The notes under the pieces are model-generated. The model had not been told where the DNA came from, ran no database searches, and saw only the letters and a program-made list of their open reading frames with translations. The position numbers and the translations under genes are program-made. A stretch of DNA of 32,241 bases. Source: Lachnospiraceae bacterium (GTDB taxonomy: Bacteria > Bacillota > Clostridia > Lachnospirales > Lachnospiraceae). The stretch spans positions 1 to 32,241 of the forward strand of contig JAHZHB010000078.1 of NCBI GenBank assembly GCA_019420465.1, read 5' to 3'. Positions 7,351-15,293 of the stretch are shown here, in pieces. The first letter of the stretch is position 1. Every line of letters begins with the position of its first letter.

Positions 7351-7364
7351 TCTACTATTTTAGA
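7351..7364. promoter_or_regulatory. Imperfect TCTA/TAGA dyad at the repressor promoter start site
   Basis: TCTACTATTTTAGA is a 14-bp imperfect palindrome (10 of 14 positions symmetric) that overlaps the end of the -10 and the predicted start. It resembles the perfect AATCTA-N6-TAGATT repeat at 4827-4844. Autoregulation by the BlaI-type protein is the natural reading, not a demonstrated one. Confidence 0.4.
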
Positions 7365-7392
7365 TGATATTCTTTTCTATTTGTTTTGTCAA
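7364..7392 (-). promoter_or_regulatory. Promoter of the BlaI-M56 operon
   Basis: TTGACA (7392-7387) and TATCAT (7369-7364) are 17 nt apart. The -35 lies in AAAAATAGATTGACAAA, nearly the same context as in the second promoter of this cluster. An imperfect upstream dyad (AATCTA 7391-7396 with TCGAT 7403-7407) repeats the operator-like arrangement. Confidence 0.65.
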
Positions 7393-7511
7393 TCTATTTT
7401 TTTCGATACTCCCAGGCCATAACAATCCGTTATACCATCTCAATTGCACTTTTCTCCCATACCTCCTATACTGTATTTGTACGAACTATGTGTACAGGAA
7501 AGAGGGATTTC

Positions 7512-8420
7512 ATGGAAATCAAACAGTTGGAATATGTAATTATGGCTGCCGAGATGGGCAGTTTCAATAAGGCTTCAGAATATCTGTATACGACCCAGTC
7601 GAATGTTTCGAAGGTCATCCGCAGTCTTGAGGAGGAGCTGGGCTACCGGATATTCAAGCGTAACGGCACGGGCGTTGCCCTGACGGATGCGGGAAAAATC
7701 CTGTATGACCAGTCGCAGCAGATCATGAAGATGCTCAGCAAGTTTGCCGCCTTCTCCGAGCTGGAGGACAAAACCTGTTTTCATATTGCTTCAATGGTCA
7801 GCAATTTTATAGCGGAGCATTTCGCGGAATTTATCCAGGACAGAAACAGCCACGACTACTGCTTTAAGATGTGGGAAGGCAGTATCTCAGAGGTCGTTGA
7901 GCTTGTCGAACAGGGCGAGGCCGAGATCGGCTTTGTCTATCTGGGGCACAAGCAGAGCGAATCCTTCCGCATCATGCTTGAAAGAAAAGGTCTTTGCTTT
8001 GAAGAGCTTCTGCCAGCACAGGTGGTTTTATGCGTTGGTCAGAACCATCCGCTGTACCATGAGAAGTCGGTTTCGCCGGAACAGATGCCACAGCTTCGCT
8101 ACGTCAGGTATACTGAGGACAGCTTTTCCCGTGTCTACCATCTGCAGCAGCTGGAAAAGGATCTGCATATTGAAAAAGCCCTGACCCATGCTGTCGAGGT
8201 AGACAGCGATTATGCGCTGATCAATGTGCTGGCCAAAACGGACTGTGCTTATCTGTGTTACGGCGGTCTCAAGGAAAATGAAATGGGCTTGCAGGGGATC
8301 CGCTCCATACATATCGACCATGAAGGCGAAAAAATCTTTCTCGGATATATTCACCGTAAATCCGCAGAACTCGATACCTGTGCCAGAGAATTTTTAACAC
8401 TCTTACAAAGCCATATCTGA
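7512..8420 (+). CDS. LysR-family transcriptional regulator
   Basis: This 302-residue protein has the family's N-terminal winged HTH (MEIKQLEYVIMAAEMGSFNK, then ASEYLYTTQSNVSKVIRSLE, LTDAGK) and a C-terminal effector-binding domain of usual length. A longer open frame extends upstream to 7386, but the ATG at 7512 matches the family start and has GAGGG upstream. LysR proteins usually act on an adjacent gene in response to a small ligand. Here the next gene downstream, on the same strand but behind a terminator, is a binding lipoprotein, and the divergent neighbour is the BlaI-type operon. The target and ligand are unknown. Confidence 0.88.
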   Translation: MEIKQLEYVIMAAEMGSFNKASEYLYTTQSNVSKVIRSLEEELGYRIFKRNGTGVALTDAGKILYDQSQQIMKMLSKFAAFSELEDKTCFHIASMVSNFIAEHFAEFIQDRNSHDYCFKMWEGSISEVVELVEQGEAEIGFVYLGHKQSESFRIMLERKGLCFEELLPAQVVLCVGQNHPLYHEKSVSPEQMPQLRYVRYTEDSFSRVYHLQQLEKDLHIEKALTHAVEVDSDYALINVLAKTDCAYLCYGGLKENEMGLQGIRSIHIDHEGEKIFLGYIHRKSAELDTCAREFLTLLQSHI

Positions 8421-8426
8421 TGCATA

Positions 8427-8456
8427 ACAGGGAGTCTTTTTTCTCCCTGTTTTTTT
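8427..8456 (+). terminator. Intrinsic terminator of the LysR gene
   Basis: ACAGGGAG (8427-8434) pairs perfectly with CTCCCTGT (8443-8450), followed by a run of T residues. Confidence 0.88.
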
Positions 8457-8679
8457 ATGTCTTTCCAGACTTTTTCCCAGCATTTTTACCGGACGTGCCG
8501 GCATATTTTTGTGCATTTTATCCATATTTTTTTGTTCTATGCTATGCCGGAACAGCTTTATAGTCAAATCCCGAATAAGCCAAATCCTTTAAGCAATGAT
8601 ATACTGAACTTAAAGAAACAACAGTGTAAATGTCTCTTGTATCTATATAATTTCCAGTTTTATCAGGAGGGCAAAGTAT

Positions 8680-10011
8680 ATGAAAAAAATAACAAAACTT
8701 GTTGCATTCGGACTGGCTGCTACGATGACCGCCGGACTGACAGGCTGCGGTACTGAGTCCCAGGCAGCTATGCCATCTTCTATTGCAGATACAGCTAAAG
8801 CTTCACAGGCAGACGAGGCTGCTTCTGCATCCACAGCAGCACAGACAAAAAGCTCCGAAATCGTATCCACAACGTCACAGACCGATGATGCCACAACAAT
8901 CCACAAAATCGGTGTTGCCGTCTATAATCTGAATGACGACGAGGTCAAGATGTTCCGTTCCTATTACGAGGACTATCTGACAGCAGCATTCAATGTAGAT
9001 TTCCTGTATTCTGATACGATCACAACTATCGATGATGAAAAGGCCTTTGTCGATCAGGCAAAAGAGGCCGGCTGCGAGGGCATTATCTCCTATGTCAGCT
9101 ACGATCTGCCGGAGATCACAGCCTACTGTGCAGACGATATGTACTACGCCATCGCCAGCGGTACATTCACCGAGGATGAATTTGCACAGGCCAGCCAGCA
9201 TGAGAAATTCTTAGGCATTACCGGTCCTTCTGAAGAGGATGAATATACCGCCGGAAAGAATCTGATCGCTGCCCTGGCAAAGGATGGCGATGATCTCTCT
9301 GCCACAAAGAAAACCTGGCTCTTATGCAGCGGCGGTTCCGCTTCCGGCAATTACATGCATTCACAGCGACTGGCCGGTGCTCTGGACGAGCTGCAGAACC
9401 TTGGCTATACGTTAACTGCCTCAGCTGACGAGATCAAAGCCATGACAGATACCGGCGTGATTGCCAACCATCCGGACGGCGGCAGTGTCACTCTGCTTTC
9501 GGGTTATTACTACAGCACAAAGGATCAGCTGCACTGTACACAGATCCTCGACAGTATGGAACCGGACGTTGCCGTATCCGTATGTACATTGTCCAATATG
9601 TATCCGAATCTGCTGAATAAAGAAAAACAGCAGGATAAGAATATCAAGATTGGTGCTGTCGATTCCTTCACCGACACCAACCGCGAAGCTTTCGAAGCAA
9701 AAGACAGCTTTGGCAACAGCCAGATCGACTGCATCGTTGGCAAATGCCGCGCCATGGGCGCACCGGCCTTTATCGCCATGTACAATGCAGTAACCGGTCA
9801 TGCCGATGTTGTCAGAGACAACGGCGCTGCCTATCATCTGTCTCAGGATATGTGGACAGCCGCTACTTTGGAGGAATATGAAGAGCTGAGCACAGAAGCC
9901 AGCAATATTTACCAGAATGTATATTCTACAGAGGAAATGATGCAGGTACTTGGTGTATTCAATCCCAATGCTGATTTTGCCAGCTTTACAGCCTTTGTAG
10001 ACAAGTTATAA
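8680..10011 (+). CDS. Orphan type-1 (sugar-type) binding lipoprotein
   Basis: This 443-residue lipoprotein precursor has a lipobox ending in Cys23 (AGLTGC) followed by a Ser/Ala/Thr-rich linker to about residue 70. The remainder starts with IHKIGVAVYNLNDDEVKMF and contains GCEGIISYVS and HSQRLAGALDEL, the pattern of periplasmic-binding-protein type 1 folds used for sugars and related ligands. Unlike importer binding proteins, no permease or ATPase gene accompanies it. It may serve a distant transporter or act as a sensor. AGGAGGG precedes the ATG, and a TATAAT at 8646-8651 lacks a clear -35. The LysR gene directly upstream is the obvious candidate regulator. A long hairpin terminator follows. 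Confidence 0.75.
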   Translation: MKKITKLVAFGLAATMTAGLTGCGTESQAAMPSSIADTAKASQADEAASASTAAQTKSSEIVSTTSQTDDATTIHKIGVAVYNLNDDEVKMFRSYYEDYLTAAFNVDFLYSDTITTIDDEKAFVDQAKEAGCEGIISYVSYDLPEITAYCADDMYYAIASGTFTEDEFAQASQHEKFLGITGPSEEDEYTAGKNLIAALAKDGDDLSATKKTWLLCSGGSASGNYMHSQRLAGALDELQNLGYTLTASADEIKAMTDTGVIANHPDGGSVTLLSGYYYSTKDQLHCTQILDSMEPDVAVSVCTLSNMYPNLLNKEKQQDKNIKIGAVDSFTDTNREAFEAKDSFGNSQIDCIVGKCRAMGAPAFIAMYNAVTGHADVVRDNGAAYHLSQDMWTAATLEEYEELSTEASNIYQNVYSTEEMMQVLGVFNPNADFASFTAFVDKL

Positions 10012-10045
10012 CTTTCCGATACATGCCAAACGGGTTTGCCCGAAA

Positions 10046-10102
10046 AAGAACGAAGTCCCGTAAGATCGGCTTTTCTGCCTGATCTTACGGGGCTTCGTTC
10101 TT
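10046..10102. terminator. 22-bp stem terminator between convergent genes
   Basis: The arms 10046-10067 and 10081-10102 pair over 22 bp with one G-U wobble (core CGAAGYCCCGTAAGATC). On the minus strand the arm is extended by TTTTTC, a good U-tract for the HAD/ABC operon. On the plus strand the tail is CTTTC. It is probably bidirectional. Confidence 0.8.
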
Positions 10103-10156
10103 CTTTCAAACCATGCACACGGCATATCCTTTTAGCCGGTAAATCTGCACTTTAGC

Positions 10157-10831
10157 TTACCGTGTCTTCTGCTCTTTCAATAGCTTCAGCATCTGTTCCA
10201 CACCGCTTTTATCTTCCCAGCTGGAAAGCTCCAGAACAGCCTGCGGGATATCCTGCTCACCGGAATCCGGATTATGGAACCATACGCAGGGCATACCGGC
10301 CGCTTTGGCAGCCTTACCGCCATTGGTGGAATCTTCCACGACAAGACAGTCCGCAGGATCAACGTCCAGTGCTTTCGCTGCTGTCAGGAAGGTATCCGGG
10401 GCCGGCTTTGGATGTTCCACATTCTCACCGCTGATTTTTGCATCAAAGCACTCTGCCAGACCCAGCTCACCGATGGCCTGATCAATATGATGCATCGGGG
10501 ATGAGGAGGCCACCGCCAGCAGATATCCGGCTCCGTGCAGCCTGTGCACCAGCTCTGTCAGTCCCGGCAGACGGGGATAACCCTCTTTGGCGATCAGCTC
10601 ATCCTTTTTGGCCGCCATCCTCTCAAACACTGCCTGCTTGTCCGGAAAGCTTTTACCATAGTTTTCCCGGATCAGCTGCAACAGATATGTCATCGTGGAA
10701 CCGATACATCGCTTGTAAACATCATAGTCAAGATCAATGCCATCGTCGGCAAAGATTGCTCTCCAGCACCTGAAATGCAGTGGCTCCGTATTGACCAGCA
10801 CACCATCCATATCAAATATTACTGCTTTCAT
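10157..10831 (-). CDS. HAD-superfamily phosphatase/beta-phosphoglucomutase-like protein
   Basis: This is a 224-residue HAD hydrolase with all four motifs: FDMDGVLVNTEP with nucleophile Asp7 and acid/base Asp9, VASSSP (motif II), the Lys in HPKPAPDTF (motif III) and VVEDSTNG (motif IV). The helical cap between motifs I and II and the DGVLVNTEP form place it in the PgmB/phosphatase subfamily. Such enzymes isomerise beta-glucose 1-phosphate or dephosphorylate small sugar phosphates, and the motifs alone do not separate these. It begins 16 nt after the ABC exporter stop, so it is the second gene of that operon. Confidence 0.85.
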   Translation of the reverse strand: MKAVIFDMDGVLVNTEPLHFRCWRAIFADDGIDLDYDVYKRCIGSTMTYLLQLIRENYGKSFPDKQAVFERMAAKKDELIAKEGYPRLPGLTELVHRLHGAGYLLAVASSSPMHHIDQAIGELGLAECFDAKISGENVEHPKPAPDTFLTAAKALDVDPADCLVVEDSTNGGKAAKAAGMPCVWFHNPDSGEQDIPQAVLELSSWEDKSGVEQMLKLLKEQKTR

Positions 10832-10847
10832 CTCTTTAACTCACTTT

Positions 10848-12578
10848 CTACTGATGCATATGATACAGTTTCTCATAAATACCACCTTTTTTCAGCAATT
10901 CCTCATGTGTACCACTCTCTGCGATCCCTTCTTCGGTCAGCACCAGTATATTCTCCGCATTCTGGATCGTCGTCAGACGATGGGCAATCACAAATGTCGT
11001 ACGATTCTTTGTCAGCCTTTCCAGAGATTCCTGTACCACGCGTTCGCTCTCATTATCAAGCGCTGATGTGGCTTCATCGAAAATCAGAATCGGTGGATTT
11101 TTCAGGAAAACACGGGCAATAGACAATCTTTGCTTTTGTCCACCGGACAGCTTGATCCCTCTTTGTCCGATATCGGTATCGTATCCGTTTGGAAACTGCA
11201 TGATAAACTCATGCGCATTGGCATTCTTGGCCGCCGCAACAACTTCCTCTCTTGTCGCTCCCGGTTTTCCGTAGGCAATATTCTCAAATATAGTTCCGGT
11301 AAACAAATAGACGTCCTGCTGTACCATACCAATCTGTCCACGCAGACTCTTCATCGTAAGCTTGCGGACATCCTTGCCATCCACACAGACCCTTCCCGCC
11401 GTCACATCATAGAAGCGCGGAATCAGAGAGCAAAGTGTCGTTTTTCCTGCCCCTGAAGGTCCTACAAGCGCTGTATAAGAGCCGGCGGGCACATCCAGAC
11501 TCACATGATTTAATACTGTCTCCTTACTGTCATGGTATTTAAAAGAAACATTTTCAAAAGTAATATGCCCTTTTGCTTCTTTTAACTCTCTGGCATCCGG
11601 TGCATCTTCGATATCCGGCTCAATATCCATGATCTCCCGAAAACGTTCAAATCCGCTGTAACCGTTCTGAAACTGTTCTGTAAAGTCCACCAGCGTTTTT
11701 ATAGGCTCGGTAAAAACGCCAATATATAAAAGAAACGTCACCAGGTCTGTGATCTGCATATTACCATACGCAATCATCACACCACCAATTAAAATCACGT
11801 TTACCTGGATCAGTGTCGTAAATACACCGACTCCCGCCTGAAAGCTGCCCATATAACGATAGCTGTCCTTTTTTGCGTCTAAGAATCCATCATTTCCCAC
11901 CTTGAATTTCCGATTTTCCATATCTTCATTGGCAAAAGATTTGACCACACGAATTCCGGAAAGATTATCCTCGATCTGCGCATTGATATCTGCAATCTTT
12001 TCTCTGTTTCGTTTAAAGGCCGCACGCATCTTTTTATTCAACACAAAAGCAAACACAAACATCAGAGGAAGCACAATAAACGCAGCCAGTGCCAGGGATG
12101 CATGGATATTCATTAAAATAACCAGCGCACCGGCAATCTTTAAGATGGATAAAATAATATTTTCCGGTCCATGGTGCAGAAGCTCTGTAATGTCAAACAG
12201 ATCGCTGGTGATTCTGCTCATCAGCTGTCCTACCTTTGCATCATCGTAAAAAGCAAACGAAAGCTTCTGCATATGGGCAAAGATTTCCGCACGCATATCG
12301 TATTCCATCTTCGCCCCCATCACATGACCGTAATTGCCGATAAAAAAGCGGCTGAACAGATCGATCAGCAGAAGCACTGCCAGAAACACAGCAATATACA
12401 GAAGTCTTTTTAACATCTGCTCTCTTGGCAGATATACCAGTACATTTGTCACATACCGTACAACCAACGGTATCGTCAATGCTACAAGCGCCGATAAAAG
12501 GGCAAAAAACATATCTGCCCAGAAAATATGCATGTAAGGCTTATAGTAGCCAAACATCTTTTTCAGATTTTTCTTCAT
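10848..12578 (-). CDS. ABC exporter half-transporter (fused membrane and ATPase domains)
   Basis: This 576-residue protein has an N-terminal six-helix ABC exporter domain (to about residue 310) and a C-terminal ATPase. Walker A is GPSGAGKT (373-380), the signature LSGGQ (477-481), Walker B ILIFDE (497-502), and the switch is His533 in IAHRLTT. The length and layout match MsbA/LmrA/BmrA-type homodimers that export lipids, drugs or peptides; the substrate cannot be read. No partner half-transporter gene is adjacent, so a homodimer is likely. Its promoter and ribosome site are covered by a perfect 10-bp inverted repeat (12584-12616), which implies specific control. Confidence 0.92.
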   Translation of the reverse strand: MKKNLKKMFGYYKPYMHIFWADMFFALLSALVALTIPLVVRYVTNVLVYLPREQMLKRLLYIAVFLAVLLLIDLFSRFFIGNYGHVMGAKMEYDMRAEIFAHMQKLSFAFYDDAKVGQLMSRITSDLFDITELLHHGPENIILSILKIAGALVILMNIHASLALAAFIVLPLMFVFAFVLNKKMRAAFKRNREKIADINAQIEDNLSGIRVVKSFANEDMENRKFKVGNDGFLDAKKDSYRYMGSFQAGVGVFTTLIQVNVILIGGVMIAYGNMQITDLVTFLLYIGVFTEPIKTLVDFTEQFQNGYSGFERFREIMDIEPDIEDAPDARELKEAKGHITFENVSFKYHDSKETVLNHVSLDVPAGSYTALVGPSGAGKTTLCSLIPRFYDVTAGRVCVDGKDVRKLTMKSLRGQIGMVQQDVYLFTGTIFENIAYGKPGATREEVVAAAKNANAHEFIMQFPNGYDTDIGQRGIKLSGGQKQRLSIARVFLKNPPILIFDEATSALDNESERVVQESLERLTKNRTTFVIAHRLTTIQNAENILVLTEEGIAESGTHEELLKKGGIYEKLYHMHQ

Positions 12579-12583
12579 AATAT

Positions 12584-12616
12584 AAAATTCCTCCGGAGTA
12601 TTTCCAGAGGAATTTT
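12584..12616. promoter_or_regulatory. Perfect 10-bp inverted repeat over -10, start site and RBS
   Basis: AAAATTCCTC (12584-12593) and GAGGAATTTT (12607-12616) are exact inverted arms with a 13-bp centre. The distal arm contains the -10 of the exporter promoter, and the proximal arm contains its GGAGG. It fits a repressor operator. If transcription starts further upstream it would also fold into an RBS-masking hairpin. Confidence 0.55.
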
Positions 12617-12640
12617 AACATATCTCATATATAAAAGCAA
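12612..12640 (-). promoter_or_regulatory. Promoter of the ABC exporter/HAD operon
   Basis: TTGCTT (12640-12635) and TAAAAT (12617-12612) are 17 nt apart, with TG one base upstream of the -10 (extended -10). Confidence 0.6.
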
Positions 12641-12666
12641 TTTATCGTGTATGTTATCATCACGGA

Positions 12667-13686
12667 TTAATGATGCGTACCGATATGTTCAAAGCCCGGA
12701 TGCTCGTGATGATGGTCATGCTCATGGCATTCACCACCATTGCAAAGCTTTGCACAGCAGATAACCTCCGTATATTTGGAAGCCCACAGAGTCTTTGTCA
12801 GATACAGTACCTGACCATCATGTTCTGCGACCACACGCTCAATCACGTGACCATCATAGTCTGTCACATATCCCAGCTCGTCTCCGCAGTTAAATCGATC
12901 TCCGGCCTTAAGATCCGTATACCAGAAACCGGATTTTTCAATTTCCAGATACTGCGGCGCTTCCAGCAAAAACGGTGTGTTTTCCGGCTTCTGCGGCTCT
13001 CCATCCATCATTCCGACATATTTAAGAATGTTCACCACATCCGCTTTATCTTCCCTGACTTCTTCATGGCTCCAGCGCCCACGGCCGCCTCTTTCCAGCA
13101 AAAGAGAAGGTACCCCCATACACCCGGCCCAGTTATAGCAGCCGGTCTTTGAAAAGGATTTGACCATGTAGGGCACATGACAGTATTCTGCAGCGCCACG
13201 GGCATAGGCAGAAACCTTCTCATCGCACGCACCGACAAAATATACATACCGATCCAGATCTTCAAAGATACCACCACAATGCAGATCCACATAGAAATCA
13301 ATTTCCGAAAACAGCTGGCTTGTCATAAACCATGCCAGCTTCTCAGAAGCAAAACCGTTTGCCTTACCCGGGAATACACGGTTCAGATTCTTGCCGTCCT
13401 CCGGTACGATCGTAGGAGTACGGTTTTCAAAACCGGTACGGTTAACAACCGGAATGATTACCAGTGTTCCCGTAATATCTGCCGGTGTCAGCTCTTTTCT
13501 GAGCTCCTGCAGTGTCTGGATACCTACATACTCACAGGAATGTACACCTGCGGTAAGCAGTACGGTCTTGCCCTCTTTCTCACCGGCTATGATCGTAGCC
13601 GGAAGGGTAAATCCCGTACCCGGCACTTCAAAGAGTCCGTCTACCTTTTCTCCGGGTTCAAATGTAAGATTTGCAATCGATTTCAT
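12667..13686 (-). CDS. AstE/AspA-family zinc deacylase with His-rich tail
   Basis: This 339-residue member of the succinylglutamate desuccinylase/aspartoacylase branch of M14-type zinc enzymes carries ligands His49 and Glu52 in GVHSCEY and His136 in VDLHCGG. NLNRVFPG (around residue 103) is the substrate-carboxylate motif. Family members cleave N-acyl amino acids, and many uncharacterised ones sit near transporters. The final 20 residues (CHEHDHHHEHPGFEHIGTHH) contain nine histidines, an unusual appendage that suggests metal binding or storage. Three Cys residues shortly before (ICCAKLC) may contribute. It starts 30 nt after the MATE pump stop with AAGGAG upstream, so the two form an operon. 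Confidence 0.82.
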   Translation of the reverse strand: MKSIANLTFEPGEKVDGLFEVPGTGFTLPATIIAGEKEGKTVLLTAGVHSCEYVGIQTLQELRKELTPADITGTLVIIPVVNRTGFENRTPTIVPEDGKNLNRVFPGKANGFASEKLAWFMTSQLFSEIDFYVDLHCGGIFEDLDRYVYFVGACDEKVSAYARGAAEYCHVPYMVKSFSKTGCYNWAGCMGVPSLLLERGGRGRWSHEEVREDKADVVNILKYVGMMDGEPQKPENTPFLLEAPQYLEIEKSGFWYTDLKAGDRFNCGDELGYVTDYDGHVIERVVAEHDGQVLYLTKTLWASKYTEVICCAKLCNGGECHEHDHHHEHPGFEHIGTHH

Positions 13687-13716
13687 TTTCTGCTCCTTTT
13701 TCTTTCGTGCTGTACT

Positions 13717-15066
13717 TTAAGACAGCTGATTGTTTTTCAGTTTTTTCAATATGATCAGGCAGTTGACCGTCATCGCTATACCGGCCAGCACCCATGTGAT
13801 CGGATACACGATCGCTACCATTTCGATCTCATGCTTTATACCTACCAGGATTCTCAAGATCACGATGCGGAAAAAGCACATACATGTCAGGATGATCACC
13901 ATCGGCGCGATTGCCTTGCCGACACCCTTGGAAACGGCACTCATACACTCCTGGATCGTACACAGGAAATAGATCGGGAAGGTGATCATGGCCACGCGTA
14001 CACCGTCTGCCAGAACGCCCGGATCACTGTTAAACAGGCCGAAGATCGGACGGATAAACAGAATCATCACGAACGATAAAATGGCTACCGTACAGATGCT
14101 CATCAGCTGGGTGATCCATGTACCCTTTCGCACTCTGTCGACCTTTCCGGCACCATAATTCTGTGCCGTATAGGTGACCAGTGCCTGTCCGTAGGAAAGG
14201 CTCGGGTAGTATAAAAACATCTCGATCTTGAAATAGGCGGCAAAAGCAGCCATGGCATCCACGCTGAAGCTGTTGATGATACTCTGGATAAACAGGTTCG
14301 AGAAAGATACCACCATCGACTGTATGCCGGAAGGAATACCTACTAACAGAAGTTTTTTGAGCACCTGCCCATCCAGCATCGGACAGGTTACTTTCAGTGC
14401 GATCTCCGGATGCAGCTTACACAGATAGCGGATTGTCAGAAGTGCCGAAACGATCTGCGCACCGATCGTTGCCAGCGCAGCTCCAGCTATTCCCATATGG
14501 AATACTACGATGAACAGATAATCGCAGACGATATTGGCTACACCACCGAAAATCTGGAATTTCAGTGCCGATCTGGCATCACCGAGTGACCGGACGATAC
14601 CGGAACACAGGTTATATTCCACGATACCGAAGATACCGGCAAAATAGATCCGCAGATACAGCACCGCCATATCAAATACCTCAGCCGGTGTATCCAGCCA
14701 GTGTAAGAAGGTCGGCGCCAGGATGATACCGCCGATCATCAGCACCAGCGCACCGATCAGACCGAAAAAGAATGCGGTCTGGATGACCTTGTGCAATGTT
14801 TTGTTATTTTTCTGGCCGAAGGCCTGTGCGGCAACCACGCCAGAGCCCACAGAAATGCCCGTGAACAGGCCTACAATACATGTGACGAGAAGATCACTGG
14901 ATCCTACGGCTGCGGAGGCTTCCTTGCCAATACAGCGCCCCACAAAAATAAGATCCACCGTACTGTACATCTGCTGGATCAGAGAACTGCCAAGAAGTGG
15001 CAGTGCAAACAAAAGGATCAGCTTACCTATGGATCCTTCTGTCAGGTCTTTTGTTTTACTATTCAT
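13717..15066 (-). CDS. MATE-family efflux transporter
   Basis: This 449-residue, twelve-helix protein begins MNSKTKDLTEGSIGKLILLF, followed by ALPLLGSSLIQQMYSTVDLI and FVGRCIGKEASAAVG, the characteristic N-terminus of MATE/DinF-type Na+- or H+-coupled efflux pumps. A second half repeats the fold (from about LVGIPSGIQSMVVSFSNLFI). Starts are possible at TTG 15075 and ATG 15066; the ATG is chosen because AAGGA lies at proper spacing from it. It is the first gene of an operon with the AstE-like deacylase. Possible substrates range from cationic drugs to metabolites, so the product of the deacylase is a reasonable but unproven candidate. Confidence 0.92.
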   Translation of the reverse strand: MNSKTKDLTEGSIGKLILLFALPLLGSSLIQQMYSTVDLIFVGRCIGKEASAAVGSSDLLVTCIVGLFTGISVGSGVVAAQAFGQKNNKTLHKVIQTAFFFGLIGALVLMIGGIILAPTFLHWLDTPAEVFDMAVLYLRIYFAGIFGIVEYNLCSGIVRSLGDARSALKFQIFGGVANIVCDYLFIVVFHMGIAGAALATIGAQIVSALLTIRYLCKLHPEIALKVTCPMLDGQVLKKLLLVGIPSGIQSMVVSFSNLFIQSIINSFSVDAMAAFAAYFKIEMFLYYPSLSYGQALVTYTAQNYGAGKVDRVRKGTWITQLMSICTVAILSFVMILFIRPIFGLFNSDPGVLADGVRVAMITFPIYFLCTIQECMSAVSKGVGKAIAPMVIILTCMCFFRIVILRILVGIKHEIEMVAIVYPITWVLAGIAMTVNCLIILKKLKNNQLS

Positions 15067-15106
15067 ATTTCTCAATCCTTTTTTCTTTAGTCTTTAATCC
15101 TTCCCC

Positions 15107-15134
15107 ATTCTACCAGACTTTTTTTCTGTGGCAA
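15107..15134 (-). promoter_or_regulatory. Promoter of the MATE/deacylase operon
   Basis: TTGCCA (15134-15129) and TAGAAT (15112-15107) are 16 nt apart, with TG near the -10. AAAACTATAAC lies further upstream (about 15167-15177) and also occurs upstream of the peptide-importer operon. Confidence 0.45.
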
Positions 15135-15213
15135 CCCCTTCCCCGGGATAGCTCTCATGCCAGTTCGTTATAGTTTTCTTATATTAGTTTAATCTAACCA
15201 TCTGTTTTAAAAT

Positions 15214-15248
15214 AACACTGCAACTGCCTTTTTGCAAGCTGCAGTGTT
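15214..15248 (-). terminator. Terminator of the peptide/nickel-type importer operon
   Basis: AACACTGCA (15214-15222) and TGCAGTGTT (15240-15248) are perfect 9-bp arms, extended internally by partial pairing. TATTTTA follows on both strands. Confidence 0.7.
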
Positions 15249-15293
15249 TATTTTATCCTGTATCCCCGACGGTGCCTGGCGATACAGTCTCTC

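Noticed and set aside
8646..8651. TATAAT as promoter of the orphan binding lipoprotein
   Set aside because: The -10 is consensus but no acceptable -35 lies 16-18 nt upstream, so it is not listed as a promoter.
13177..14079. 300-codon plus-strand open frame
   Set aside because: Antisense to the deacylase and MATE genes; rich in His/Arg/Gln as expected for a shadow frame.
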